A stretch of DNA of 64,000 nt. Source: Sorex araneus. Its lineage: Eukaryota > Chordata > Mammalia > Eulipotyphla > Soricidae. Position numbers and translations under genes: made by a program. The stretch spans positions 101,955,820 through 102,019,819 of the forward strand of contig NC_073303.1 in NCBI RefSeq assembly GCF_027595985.1. The letters are read 5' to 3'. Shown piece by piece: positions 34,991 through 45,434 of the stretch (the first letter of the stretch is position 1; each line of letters opens with the position of its first letter). The notes beneath the pieces were generated by a model that worked only from the letters and a program-made list of their open reading frames with translations, was not told the origin of the DNA and made no database searches.

Positions 34991-35244
34991 TGAATAGAGT
35001 CTTGGTAGCAAAAATAAATAAATAAATAAATAAAATAAAACCATGGGGCTGGAGCAATAGCACACCGCACACCGGGTAGGGCGTTTGCCTTGCACGCGGC
35101 CAACCAGGGTTCGATTCCCAGCATCCCATTTGGTCCCCTGAGCACCGCCAGGGGTGATTCCTGAGTGCAGAGCTAGGAGTAACCTCTGTGCATCGCCGGG
35201 TGTGACCCTAAAAGCAAAAAAAAAAAAAATGAATAGAGTCTTGG
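34991..35244 (+). mobile_element. Type A SINE with extra A-rich 5' segment inside its duplication
   Basis: Flanks tgaatagagtcttgg at 34991-35005 and 35230-35244 are identical. The insert begins not with the head but with 'tagcaaaaataaataaata' and further AAAT units (35006-35044), a sequence like the tail of another SINE. The complete SINE starts at 35045. Its A box region carries a duplicated 'cacaccg' unit (gcacaccgcacaccgggt), which alters the promoter spacing. Confidence 0.95.
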
Positions 35245-35729
35245 GAGGGGAACCAAGTCCTAACCAGGCCTAAGTGATCTCTCCCCACTAGGGCAACTTA
35301 ATCACAGAAAGTGAGAATATAGCTTTCACTTTCCCTGAGTCATGCTCCTCTACCCTTGTATCTCAGAAACAGAAGTCCCTCTCCTGCATATCTAGTCATT
35401 TGTTTTCCAGGATTTGGAGCGGAATTAATTAGCTTGGAAAAGTACAGGGACAATGCTAAGTATTATTAATGACACAATTAACAGTTCCTTCCTGAGGGGG
35501 ATGGGTGGTTCCTGGCTCCCTTTGTGGGCTCTTAAAGATGGACTTTGTTCTTTGCATTTTCATCCTAACAAGCTTTGCCCAGAACCCAGGACTCTGCTCC
35601 CAGCCACACCCTGGCAGAGTTACTTGTCATGGTTTCATAAAGACACTAAGTTCCAGGCTCTTCCCCCGTTCTGAAGCCAGGAAATACTCAGGCATGTCTC
35701 CTTAGCAAGGAAGGAACAACCCAGTAAAC
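35245..35729. other. Non-repetitive sequence without recognised gene
   Basis: About 480 bases. Nothing supported. Confidence 0.35.
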
Positions 35730-35905
35730 ATAAAAGAGAATCCGAAGTAATGTGTGTTTAGTGCATGTTGTGTCCTAGGCACTATACTTGGTGCTGTATG
35801 TACTTAATCTCACTTAATTTAATTCTTTCCAGATTTCCTTAAAGTAGAGATGCTTTTTCCATTGGACAGTACAGAAGGCGAGACTCAAAACAATGGATTC
35901 AGTGA
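35730..35905 (+). mobile_element. MIR/L2 relic
   Basis: 'gtgtcctaggcactatactt', 'tgtacttaatctcacttaat' and 'tgctttttccattggacagt' follow the MIR/L2 core order. Confidence 0.5.
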
Positions 35906-36339
35906 CCAAGGACATACTCCTAACAACTATTAGAGAGAGGATTTATAGCTATATACATTTAAATACGATATGTGTCTATAAATATTTTAAAATACATTGA
36001 AATCTACATGTAGATTTAAAGTCACTTGACTTTAAGATGACTGAGTCACACAAGTGAGTGACTCTGGCATATGGGATTGATAGAGATTCTTTAAAAAACC
36101 TGATGACCACAATCTGCTTTATTGCAGAGCAGGTACACCAAGGTTTGTTCTTACCCAACTCCAAACCCTGACTTTTCTGAAGCCTCTCTAGGCTTAATTC
36201 TTGGATACACCATGAGTCTAACAGCTCACGCATTTCCAAATCAGTTTCTTCATCCTGTTTATCAAGTCTTTATCAAGACTCACTCCGTCTGGACTTGTAG
36301 GGCAGAGGAAAGATCATTCAAATTGACAATTAAGAGGCC
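35906..36339. other. Non-repetitive sequence without recognised gene
   Basis: About 430 bases. Nothing supported. Confidence 0.35.
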
Positions 36340-36475
36340 TGCCTGGCTTTGGAGATAATAGCCATTGGAACAGAATCTCAGCTCTGTTGTTTGATAACTG
36401 TGTACCTTGGAAAATGTACTCACAATTCTATGGTTTAGTGTTCTCATCTATGAATTGGGAATAAGAGGATATTAA
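36340..36475 (+). mobile_element. MIR relic
   Basis: 'tcagctctgttgtttgataa', 'ctgtgtaccttggaaaatgt' and 'ttctcatctatgaattggga' follow the MIR core well. Confidence 0.65.
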
Positions 36476-36629
36476 TCAAAAGGATTGACCTCTAAAGAAA
36501 CTTCATTCTTTTGTTCATCTCTGTAGTTGTACCCAGTGATTTATGATAGATATTCCTCCACTCATAATCTCATCATGATTTGGAACTATATTTTGAAATA
36601 TGCTTAATACACTTTTATTTTGTTTTGTT

Positions 36630-36784
36630 CTTAATACACTCAGGGGTGCTCAGTCTTATTCCTGGTTCTGCGCTCAGGGATCACTCTTAGAGGAGCTTAA
36701 AGGACCATAGGAGATGCTGGGGATGAAACCCAGACCAGCTGTATGCAAGGCAAATGCCCTGCCCACTCGGCTATCATTCCAGCC
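36630..36784 (-). mobile_element. Type A SINE, diverged
   Basis: 'gggtgctcagtcttattcct', 'ctcagggatcactcttagag' and 'gatgaaacccagaccagctg' with head complement 'ctatcattccagcc'. Confidence 0.75.
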
Positions 36785-37046
36785 TTAAAATGCACTAAAT
36801 ACACTTAACTGACCAAACATTGTAGCTTAGCATTGCTTACCTTAAATATGATTGAAGCAATTACCTTAGTCCACATTTGGGCAAAACCATCAACCTCACA
36901 AAATTATGCTATAAAGTGATGACTACCTCATCTAATTTATTGAACAATGATAAACAGAATGGTTGTATATGTTTTTTTACTATTAAAGTTACACAGCTGG
37001 TTGGATATCTGAATGGGATCCAAGGGGCCTGAATTGTGTTCCCAAT

Positions 37047-37062
37047 TCATTTCTTCTTTCTT
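37047..37062. repeat. Left target-site duplication of the 37063-38714 L1
   Basis: tcatttcttctttctt, repeated exactly at 38715-38730. Confidence 0.95.
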
Positions 37063-37913
37063 TTTTTTATTTGTTCCTTTTAATTAATTAATTAATTATT
37101 TATTTTTAATTTTATTTTTTTATTAATGAGTCACTGTGAGGGTACAGTTGCAGAGTTTCATGCCTGTGTTACAGTTATACAATACTCAAATACCCATCCC
37201 TTCACCAGTGCCCATTCTCCTCCACTGATGGCCCCAGTGTCGCTCCCCCCGTCCCGGAGCTGTCCCCTCCACACCCCCACCCCCCTGCCGTGACAGGAAA
37301 TTCCTTTTTGTTCTCTCTCTCCTTTTGGGTGTTATGGTTTGCAATGGAGATACTGGGTGGCTATCGTGTTCAGTCTATAGTCTGCTTTCAACCTGCCTCT
37401 CCCATCCTGAGTGGATCCTCCACTTTATTTATTTACTTACTTATGTATTTATGTATTTATTATTTTTTATTTTTTTATTGCTTTTTGGGTCACACCCAGC
37501 GATGTACGGGGCTTACTCCTGGCTCTACACTCAGGAATTACTCCTGGCGGTGCTGGGGGACCATATGGGATGCTGGGAATCGAACCTGGGTTGGCCACAT
37601 GCAAGGCAAACACCCTACCCGCTGTGCTATCACTCCAACCCCCCCATCCACTACACTTTAGTTGGTGTTCCCTTCTCTATCTGAGCTGCCCTCTCTCCCA
37701 GCATGTAAGGGCAGCTTCCAAGCCGTGGAGCAGGCCTCCTGGTACTTATTGCTACTATTCTTGGGTGTTAGTCTCCCATTCTGTTGTTTTATATTCCACA
37801 GATGAGCACAATCTTTCTGTGTCTGTCTCTTTCTTTTTGACTCATTTCACTTAGCATGATACTTTCCTTGTTGATCCACTTATATGCAAAGTTTATGACT
37901 TCATCCTTTCTGA
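37063..37913 (-). mobile_element. L1, 3' segment (3' UTR and last ORF2 codons), interrupted by a SINE
   Basis: Reverse strand. From the right: ORF2 end ([25 protein letters not shown] then stop near 37789), 3' UTR, a nested type A SINE, the C-rich complement of the G-tract (37236-37290), the terminus 'gagtcactgtgagggtacag' and a long T/TAAT-rich tail (37063-37125). This copy links the 'gtaactgtaccctcac' 3' UTR type to its ORF2. Confidence 0.96.
37427..37643 (-). mobile_element. Young type A SINE nested in L1 3' UTR
   Basis: Reverse strand. T-rich tail with TTAT/TATT units, 'gggtcacacccagcgatgta', B box complement 'gaatcgaacctgggttggcc', head 'gtgctatcactccaaccccc'. It splits the L1 3' UTR (compare 14840-14890), so it inserted later. 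Exact duplication not resolved. Confidence 0.93.
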
Positions 37914-38714
37914 CACCATGCACAAAAGTCAGATCAAAATGGATTAAAGACCTTAGCATCAGACCACAATCCATAAGATACATGGAAGATAAGGTCGGCA
38001 AAACCCTCCAGGATATTGAAGCTAACGGTATCTTCAAAGATGACATGCAACTGAGCAACCAAGTGGAAACAGAGATATACAAATGGGACTATATTAAACT
38101 AAGAAGCTTCTGCACCGCAAAAGATACAGTGACTAGAATACAAAGACAATCTTCAGAATGGGAAAGGACATTCACCCAGTACCCATCTGATAAGGGTTGA
38201 TATCAAGGGTATACAAGGCACTGGTTGACCTCCCTCTACAAGAAGAAAACATCCAACCCCATAAAAAAATGGGGCAAAGAAATGAACAGAAACTTTCTCA
38301 AGGAGGAAATATGAATGGCTAAAAGGCACATGAAAAAATGCTCTTCATCACTGATCATCAGGGAGATGCAGATCAAAACTACCATGAGATACCACCTCAC
38401 ACCACAGAGACTGGCTCACATCCAGGGGAACAAAGACAACCACTGTTGGCGTGGATATGGGGAGAAAGGAACCCTCCTACACTGCTGGTGGGAATGCAGA
38501 CTGGTTCAGCCCTTTTGGGAAACAATATGGTCACTTCTCAAAAAAATTAGAAATTGAGCTCTCATTTGACCCAGCAATACCACTCCTGGGAATATATCCC
38601 AGAGAGGCAAAAAAGTATAGTCGAAATGACATCTGCACCTGTATGTTCATCGCAGCACTGTTTACAATAGCTAGAATTTGGAAAAAACCCGAATGCCTGA
38701 GAACAGAAGACTGG
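37914..38714 (+). mobile_element. L1, inverted 5' segment (ORF2 C-terminal half)
   Basis: Forward strand encodes ORF2 in broken frames: K-V-R-S-K-W-I-K-D, W-D-Y-I-K-L-R-S-F-C, a stop after Y-P-S-D-K-G near 38201, then [46 protein letters not shown] and [13 protein letters not shown], ending at T-E-D-W. It is in opposite orientation to 37063-37913, and the break in the element sequence between the two parts is only about 18 codons, as twin priming predicts. Confidence 0.96.
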
Positions 38715-38730
38715 TCATTTCTTCTTTCTT
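38715..38730. repeat. Right target-site duplication of the 37063-38714 L1
   Basis: tcatttcttctttctt, identical to 37047-37062. Sixteen exact bases support one insertion event for both L1 parts. Confidence 0.95.
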
Positions 38731-39077
38731 GATCAGCAATATCTGGTCTGGGGTCCTTAAATGTTTTCACTATACTCTTTGCATTGCTTTTATGTAAATA
38801 CTCAATTCACAATAACAGAGATGTGTATTTTAGTTCACTGAAAAAATTTAAATAAAATAAGTATAGATCTTAAAAAAATAAAGTTACACAGCTGGAAGCA
38901 CAAGGAACCTGAAGACTGTTTCAAGCATGAAACTATAATTAATTTATTAAATAACTTATTCCTGGATGACAGGGTTGCTTGAGTAATAGAATTTTTTTTA
39001 TCTGATGAGAATTGCTGGTAAAAACTTGATTAGCCTCATGATCAATGGCTTACTGGGAGCTGTACCACTGTCACTAA

Positions 39078-39123
39078 GGATCATCATAAGGAAATACTTA
39101 TGATGATCCCTAGGGATCATCAT
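39078..39123. repeat. Hairpin with a third direct copy
   Basis: Arms ggatcatcataag (39078-39090) and cttatgatgatcc (39097-39109) pair perfectly around six bases, and gggatcatcatat follows at 39113. Three copies of one motif lie in about 45 bases. Confidence 0.85.
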
Positions 39124-39135
39124 ATCAAATACTGC

Positions 39136-39275
39136 TAATCCATGGCACTGCACTGTAGCACTGTTGTCCCATTCATCAATTTGCTTGAGCAGGCACCAGT
39201 AACATCTCCATTGTGAGACTTGATCTTACTTTTTTGGTATATCAAATGTGCCATGGGTAGCTTGCCAGGCTTTGC
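39136..39275 (-). mobile_element. Type B SINE, 5'-truncated
   Basis: RTE-type end (ctgtagcactgttgtcccat, gagcaggcaccagtaacatc) and the start of the body up to 'tagcttgccaggctttgcca'. The tRNA head was never inserted or has been lost. Confidence 0.85.
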
Positions 39276-39488
39276 CAACCCATACAAAGAAAAATTATGA
39301 AAAATGATTTATATTAATTTGGTATCATAGAAAAATTGAAAAATATTAAGCAGAGTCATGAAATGTTGGGGACAATTTGTACAATGAATTAAAGAATTCC
39401 TGTCTGTGTTTTGATAATTTTCCATGAGCTTCCTTGATTGGCTACACTATCCATACTGTATTTTTGTTTGTTTGTTTGTTGTTTGTTT

Positions 39489-39738
39489 GGGCTGGAGCGA
39501 TAACACAGTGGGTAGGGTGTTTGCTTTGCTCGTGGCCGACCTGAGTTCGATTCCTCCAAGAGCCTGGCAAGCTACCGAGAGTATCCCGCCCACACAGCAA
39601 AGCCTGGCAAGTTACCCTTGGTGTATTCGAAATGCAAAAAATGGTAACAACAAAGTCTCACAATGGAGACATTACTGGTGCCCGCCCTAACAAATTGAGC
39701 AAATCTATGAACAACAGGACAACAGTGCTTCAGTGACT
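39489..39738 (+). mobile_element. Type B SINE
   Basis: Head 'gggctggagcgataacacag', B box 'gagttcgattcc', shortened body, RTE-type end 'gacattactggtgcccgccc', 'gaacaacaggacaacagtgc'. Within the tail a short insertion (aacaaattgagcaaatct, about 39692-39709) partly duplicates the GAGCAAAT block. Confidence 0.92.
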
Positions 39739-39959
39739 GTTTGTTTTTCAGGGTAAAGCAGTCCCCTGAAATACAGCACCCAGTACCATGAATTATGCAG
39801 TTTAGTTTCCCACGTTTAGGGAAATCACTGGGGTCAGAACATCCGGAGTGCCATGGATAAGTCTCACCCTAGAAAAATTACCTTCATGATAACAGCTAGA
39901 TACTAACTCCCCTGCCAGGTCAGTATGTATACTATGTTTTTTTGGTGTCTATTATAATT

Positions 39960-40120
39960 CGCTTGGTAATGTGAGCTTTTAAAGAGCAGGTACAGTGTAT
40001 TTTTCACCTTTGGGATGCCCAATAACCAGTACGAATCCAATCTGGCATAGACACTTTCAAATTAAAGTTTCAATAAAAGCAAATAAATGAGTGAGTGAAT
40101 AAATTAATGAATGAATAAGT
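39960..40120 (+). mobile_element. L2 3'-end relic
   Basis: 'gagcaggtacagtgtatttt', 'tcacctttgggatgcccaat' and a terminal GAAT/TGAG repeat run 'gaataaattaatgaatgaat' match the L2 3' end, including its short tandem-repeat tail. Confidence 0.6.
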
Positions 40121-41076
40121 GAGTGGTGTTTGAGTTGATAGGGAGCCAAGGAGTAGAAGGATGGGCTATTTAAGCCAAGGAGGCTGTAGGAGCCTACACT
40201 GGAGACATGAAATATTTGGGGACTTGTGGAGTAGTTGGAAGTAGCTCTAGATGGCTGAGATATGAGATATAAATAAAGAAAGTGTGTGTTTTGGAACTGA
40301 TGGCTCATCTGCGTTTAGAATCAGCATTATGAAGCCTTCCATCTAGAAATTCAGTGAGAATTAAAGTGAACAAAACTTTGGTTCAACTCAAATGTTAGTT
40401 TGTTGTTTGGGTTTGTTTCATCTGGGTTATTTCAGATAATACATTCATTTGGCCATACTTTGTGAAACCATACAGTACGTTTGTAGAAAAAAAACTCAAA
40501 AATTAGTTTGACTCAGTCACAATTCAAGAAAAAACTGTTTTTATTAATTTAAAAGTACCTGAAGTCACATTAGTATTTTGGAAATTGTCAACCATCACTC
40601 ATATTACAGCAGGTCCTTGGATAATATCATTTGATGAAAAATAATCCTGTTAACACTGAATTAAAAGACTGTTCAAAGATCCGGCCCCTTATGTATCATT
40701 TCCCTTAAAGTTACAGTATCCAAGTGCCGACTGATTATGATGTGACCTGTTTCTGTGCCCGATGGACAGGTTTACTATCAGTTCTTTACCATGTCTAATA
40801 ATGCTACCAGGTCCTATAATGCTCATGTTATCCCCCTGCCAAAGGCAAGGGAGCTGGACACTGCTTTTCTTGACTTTCCCCCCAGCAGTCACACCCTCTC
40901 AAAGAGAGTAATTCATTAGATTGATGGGGACAGGAGTTGGACTTTGAGTTGAGTTTTGGGAGTAATTTAGAGACTATCAGTGAGAGTTAAGATTTACATT
41001 ACACAGAGATAGAGAAAGTTGTAAATATAGTTTTTGAAATGCTTTTGGGGGGAGGTGGTATGTATGTGTACATGTG
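40121..41076. other. Non-repetitive sequence without recognised gene
   Basis: About 950 bases. Nothing supported. Confidence 0.35.
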
Positions 41077-41119
41077 TACACATGTGTTTATATTGTGATC
41101 CAATATAAACACATGTGTA
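41077..41119. repeat. Perfect 19-bp-arm hairpin
   Basis: tacacatgtgtttatattg (41077-41095), loop tgatc, then caatataaacacatgtgta (41101-41119). All 19 pairs match. It follows a purine-rich GT-containing tract. Confidence 0.95.
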
Positions 41120-41267
41120 TGCTTATCCTAATTGTGTTTCTTCAGCTAAGCTTTTGAAACTTTTATTTGAAATCCCTTGATTGCAGTGAATTGGAGACTG
41201 TTGTCCCTATGGGGTGTGTGGTTTTTTTGTGGACCTTTTGGCCTCCTTTTGTTTAGATATATTGTGT

Positions 41268-41436
41268 GTGGGGGGGGGGGTCACATCAGGCAGTATTCAG
41301 GGCATACTTCTGGCTCTAAGGTCAGGAATCACTCCAGGTGGAGATCAGGGGACCCTATGTCATTCCCTAGATCAAACCTGGTTGGCTACATGCAAAGGAA
41401 GCCCCTAATCTATTGTACTGTTTCTGTTGTCCCATT
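41268..41436 (-). mobile_element. Type A SINE, diverged
   Basis: 'gggtcacatcaggcagtatt', 'ggtcaggaatcactccaggt' and 'agatcaaacctggttggcta' keep the order. The tail side has a G-run (41268-41280) instead of T. Confidence 0.65.
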
Positions 41437-41825
41437 TTGCCTCCTTAATTAATATGATGCTTCCTTTGTTAGCCTCATCTTGCCATCATGAGAATATCCA
41501 GCTCCAAGACCACTCCTGGGAACAGGTAAAGAGTCTCATGAATTCCCTGTTCTGTTTTTAGGGTCAGTAGGGATGAGGGCTGGAAATAAGTTGAGGTTCT
41601 CTGCATTACAGACTGAGGAGTGTATATTGACTTGGCAGACAGCTACAAGTAACTAAGGAATCTGTGTACCCTCCAGAAAGGCCAGTTGGTGCTGAAATAT
41701 ATAACACAGCTCTCACCATGAGGTATCCTTTTTGAATTGTGTCTAAAGACTCCTCTAGCTCACCTTTCAACCTTTTAAAGACTCTACTTTGTTATGCACA
41801 AATGTCATAATTTCTTTACCATTCA
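41437..41825. other. Non-repetitive sequence without recognised gene
   Basis: About 390 bases. Nothing supported. Confidence 0.35.
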
Positions 41826-42362
41826 CAGATAATGGACTACTACTCAGCTATAAGACAAGATGAAATTTCCTCTTTTGCTACAATTTGGATCGAATTAGAT
41901 GGGGCCTGTCATGTTAATATAAATAATCCAGAGAGAGAAGACAAATATTACTTGATCTTACTTATATGCAGACTATAGGAAGCAAAGCAAGGGAATGTAT
42001 AGTATCCAGAATAACAAACACTTGGATTCTGCCAACAGACCTAAGATTCATTATCATCATCATCATTCCATTGATCGTCAAATTTCTCAAGCAATCTCAG
42101 TAACGTCTCCATTAGTCCTAGCCCTGAGATTTTAGAAGCCTCTCTTTACTCGTCCTTCCCAATGATGCTGCGTTGGAGACTCTTTCAGGGTCAGGGGAAT
42201 GAGACCTAAGATTACCAAGCAGTAAAGAGGACTTGGAGAGGATAGAAGGACTAGGAGAGCCATAGGATAGGGATGGAAAAGACATAAGTACAGTTGAAGA
42301 GACAAAAGGACATGTTTAGCATGTTTGCACTATGGTATTCGTGTTACCTCAATATTAATTAA
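41826..42362 (+). mobile_element. Old L1 3' end, interrupted by an RTE-tailed element
   Basis: Forward strand reads an L1 ORF2 terminus: M-D-Y-Y-S-A-I-R-Q-D-E-I-S-S-F-A then a degenerate end (41832-41990), 3' UTR, the nested type C insert (42049-42201), more 3' UTR and a poly-A (42360-42372). Codons differ from the younger L1 copies (S-A-I-R-Q-D-E versus A-A-V-R-K-H-E), so this is another subfamily. Confidence 0.75.
42037..42213 (-). mobile_element. Truncated type C element with 12-bp target-site duplication
   Basis: Insert 42049-42201: (ATC)n tail, 'cattgatcgtcaaatttctc', 'cagtaacgtctccattagtc', 'cctgagattttagaagcctc'. Flanks agacctaagatt at 42037-42048 and 42202-42213 are identical. The CAT/ATC microsatellite end agrees with RTE-type short tandem-repeat tails. 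Confidence 0.9.
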
Positions 42363-42813
42363 AAAAAAAAACCAAGGTAGGATAGTGGTCTAGTCCTGGG
42401 GGAAAGTGTAATGTCTCCTTTTTGACCAAAGATCCAAGCAATTGTTATCAAACCAGTTTTGGTAATGAAAGTGATATTTTCTTTCCTCACTGACTTCTGG
42501 CATTTATTCGTGATCAGATGAAGACCTGTAATTAAAATTTCTGAGAAGCTTTGTCCTCTATGAGCACACTTCATAAAGGGTTGGTTCCCCAACCCTTCCC
42601 CTCTGAAAACCATAAATCTATTATTCATCAATGTACCTCTATCAGTAGAAGTGCAAGGCAGGATTCAGTACCATAATATTCCCTGGCTTCTTCTAGTTTT
42701 TACTTGATTTTTCTTTCTGTTCTTAACTGGAGCTGCTGAATTTGACAAAGATTGGCTTTCATGGTTCCTTGCTTTTATTTTTTTTAAACCTATTCCTTTT
42801 TTCCTTCCTCCTC
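42363..42813. other. Non-repetitive sequence without recognised gene
   Basis: About 450 bases. A 90-codon reverse frame at 42359-42631 has no known motif. Confidence 0.35.
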
Positions 42814-43315
42814 TGAATACTTTTTTTTATTGTTTTTTTTTAATAATTTATTTATTTTTAATTAGAGAATCACCGTGAGGGTACAGTTACAGATTTATAC
42901 ACTTTTGTGCTTATACTTCCCTCATACAAAGTTCGGGAACCCATCCCTTCACCAGTGCCCATTCTCCACCACCCGTAAACCCAGCGTCCCTCCCACCCTC
43001 CCCAATCCCATCTCCCCCCCACCCCACCCTGCCACTGTGGCAGGGCATTCCCTTCTGTTCTCTCTCTCTAATTGGCTGTTGTGGTTTGCAATAAAGGTGT
43101 TGAGTGGCCGCTGTGCTCAGTCTCTAGCCCTCATTCAGCCCGCAACTCCCTTCCCCCACATGGCCTTCGACTACAATGTAGTTGGTGATCGCTTCTCTGA
43201 GTTGCCCTTTCCCCGGAACGTGAGGCCAGCCGCGAAGCCATGGGGTCAACCTCCTGGTACTTATTTCTACAGTTCTTGGGTATTAGTCTCCCACTCTGAT
43301 TGAATACTTTTTTTT
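42814..43315 (-). mobile_element. L1 3' UTR with 15-bp target-site duplication
   Basis: Insert 42829-43300, reverse strand: T-rich tail, 'gaatcaccgtgagggtacag', C-rich tract (42990-43030), 'tctctctctctaattggctg', 'agtctcccactctgat'. Flanks tgaatactttttttt at 42814-42828 and 43301-43315 match exactly. Same 3' UTR type as 37063-37913. Confidence 0.95.
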
Positions 43316-43667
43316 TATATCAGTTTTTCGTTTTCCTTCTTTAGTAGTAATGAAGATTAGCTTGGGTTAATATCATCCCATCATACCATTTCTCATAATG
43401 TTCATTGATAACAACATAAACTGAATGTAAGAAAAGCAAGAAAATGAACCATTCTTTTGATTTTTGTTCATTCCTCCTTCCATTTTACACTAGGAACTTA
43501 TTATGATTATGAAAAGGAGACAAACTTAGATATACATACATTAACATTTATTTTCTTCTGTTATACATTGGCTTGACTTTCTGAGACTGTGCTTTCATCT
43601 TTACTTGGAGAATTGTTGGAAAGACTTCCTGGAGGTTGATATATTTTTCTTTCCAAAATGAATCTTC
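43316..43667. other. AT-rich sequence, nothing recognised
   Basis: About 350 bases. No supported feature. Confidence 0.35.
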
Positions 43668-43835
43668 TGGTGTCAAGGGCATGTTTAAATGACAGAGTAC
43701 TTGTCTTTCATGTGTGAGGCTCTGGATTTGATTCTCAGTACCACATAGTCCCCTGAACATCACTGGCAGAATCTCCCAAGCACTGACCTAGAAGTAACTC
43801 CCAGGAAATGTCAGATGTAGCCCCAAACCAACTGG
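43668..43835 (+). mobile_element. Old type A SINE relative
   Basis: 'aatgacagagtacttgtctt' for the A box side, 'ggatttgattctcagtacca' for the B box, then 'agtcccctgaacatcactgg' and 'agtaactcccaggaaatgtc'. Strongly diverged. Confidence 0.6.
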
Positions 43836-44224
43836 AGATCCTGGTGGTAGGGAGGGGGTGGGGGGATGGGAAGCGGAGATTCATGGAACTTTCTGAACAG
43901 GTGAAAATAAAATGTTACTTTCGGTAGGCAGATGTAAGTCAGATGGCCCCCACAAAGGGCAAGATAAAGCCCAAATCTAACATTATTCTATGTAAACTGC
44001 TGCTGGGAGGTATAGCAGCTAAGTGTTATGCAGAACTCTGGGGAATGGGTGGGCTGATTTGCTTAAGAGACTCAGGTAATATTCTGAGTAGAAAGTATGT
44101 TACTTCCTTGTATCCTTTCTCCAGATATTTCTTGTTAGAATGAGCTTCTTGGTGGGCAAAGGTAACATGGGCTACTCAGGTAGCCCAAAGAAATGGGATG
44201 GCTGACAAAATTAAGTTTGTCTTA
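43836..44224. other. Non-repetitive sequence without recognised gene
   Basis: About 390 bases. Nothing supported. Confidence 0.35.
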
Positions 44225-44855
44225 GTTTCTGGAGGCTGCTGTAACAAATAGTCACATATTTGGTGACTTAAAATAGAAACTTATTTTCTCATAGTCCTGG
44301 GGATAGATGTTTGAAATTGAGATGTCTATAGACTTTCTTGCAAAGCTCAAAATCTTTCCTACCTCTTTCCAGCATCTGGTAGCTCTTGGCAATATCTGGT
44401 ATTTCTTGGATTTTAGGTGCAACACTCTGGTTGTCTGATTGATAGTCACATGTCTTTCTCTGGTATCTAAACACAAATGTCTCTTTGTCTTTGAGGTCAT
44501 AGTCACCGAATGAAGGTACACCCAATTACAAAAGGCACTCATTTTAACACGATAACATTTGAATAAAGCTCTTTTACTCAAAAATATTACAGTCACAGGG
44601 GCTGGAGTGATAACACAGCGGGTAGGGCTTTTGCCTTTCACGCGGCCGACCCGGGTTCAAATCCCAGCATCCCATATGGTCCCCTGAGCACCGCAGGGGT
44701 GATTCCTGAGTGCATGAGCCAGGAGTGACCCCTGTGCATTGCTAGGTGTGACCCAAAAAGCAAAAAAAAAAACATATTATAGTCACAGGGACGAGGGACG
44801 TAGGCATGCAGCACATTTGGGGAGATAATTCATTTTATCTGAGTTTCATGAGGGA
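44225..44855 (-). mobile_element. Ancient MaLR/ERVL-type LTR (MLT-like), split by a SINE
   Basis: Left part 44225-44583: 'gctgctgtaacaaatagtca', 'tggtgacttaaaatagaaac', 'tattttctcatagtcctggg', 'tcatagtc'-type LTR blocks. Right part 44788-44855: 'ggacgtaggcatgcagcaca', 'tttggggagataattcattt'. Together they follow one reverse-strand LTR. No viral coding region is present. Confidence 0.65.
44584..44787 (+). mobile_element. Young type A SINE inserted in an LTR
   Basis: Element 44598-44773: intact A box (TAACACAGCGGG), B box (GGTTCAAATCC), full body, poly-A. Flanks atattacagtcaca (44584-44597) and atattatagtcaca (44774-44787) differ at one base. Confidence 0.96.
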
Positions 44856-44956
44856 ACAAGCAGTCTGGTTATGAGAAATGAGCAAGAAAGATGAGAAGGA
44901 TCATGATGTTTATTAGTCTGTAGGGTCATGGATGCTGATTTAAGCTCACCATAAGT

Positions 44957-45136
44957 CTGGCTTGTCCATAACTGTCATCCTGTTGCTCATCTATTTGCTC
45001 GACTGGGTGCCAGTATCATCTCTGTTGCGTTCAAGGTCAGGGGAATGAGGCGCATTATTGTTACTGTTTTGGGCATATCGCATATGCCATGGATAGCTTG
45101 CCAGAATCTGTGAGATTCTGCCTGGCTTGTCCATAA
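44957..45136 (-). mobile_element. Short type C element with 15-bp target-site duplication
   Basis: Insert 44972-45121: 'ctgtcatcctgttgctcatc', 'gtgccagtatcatctctgtt', 'ttcaaggtcaggggaatgag', 'tactgttttgggcatatcgc'. Flanks ctggcttgtccataa at 44957-44971 and 45122-45136 are identical. It is the shortest cleanly bounded RTE-tailed insert here. Confidence 0.92.
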
Positions 45137-45434
45137 TATTATGTATTACTTGGGACTAAGCAGAAAGAACTGGTAGCTAAGCAACAATGTCTAATGTTTG
45201 AGTTTTTTGGAGTGTGGGGTTATTGTTCCTGAGTCTATCCCTGAGGAGTGGATAAGTGAAGATCTCTAGCTTCTCCAGCCAAAAACTTTGATCTGCATTC
45301 TGACTAGTTTGGGGACCTTCTCCAGACCATCTTTCTATTTAGCAACCAATGGCTTTTGTTACCTTTCCCCCTCTCTGTCCCTGGAGACATCCTACCCATG
45401 AAGAGCTGAGTCTCAGTTCTACTCTAAATTCATC

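Noticed and set aside
37290-37854. Three overlapping 120-150-codon frames
   Set aside because: They cross L1 3' UTR and a nested SINE. The same protein-like strings recur at other SINE copies.
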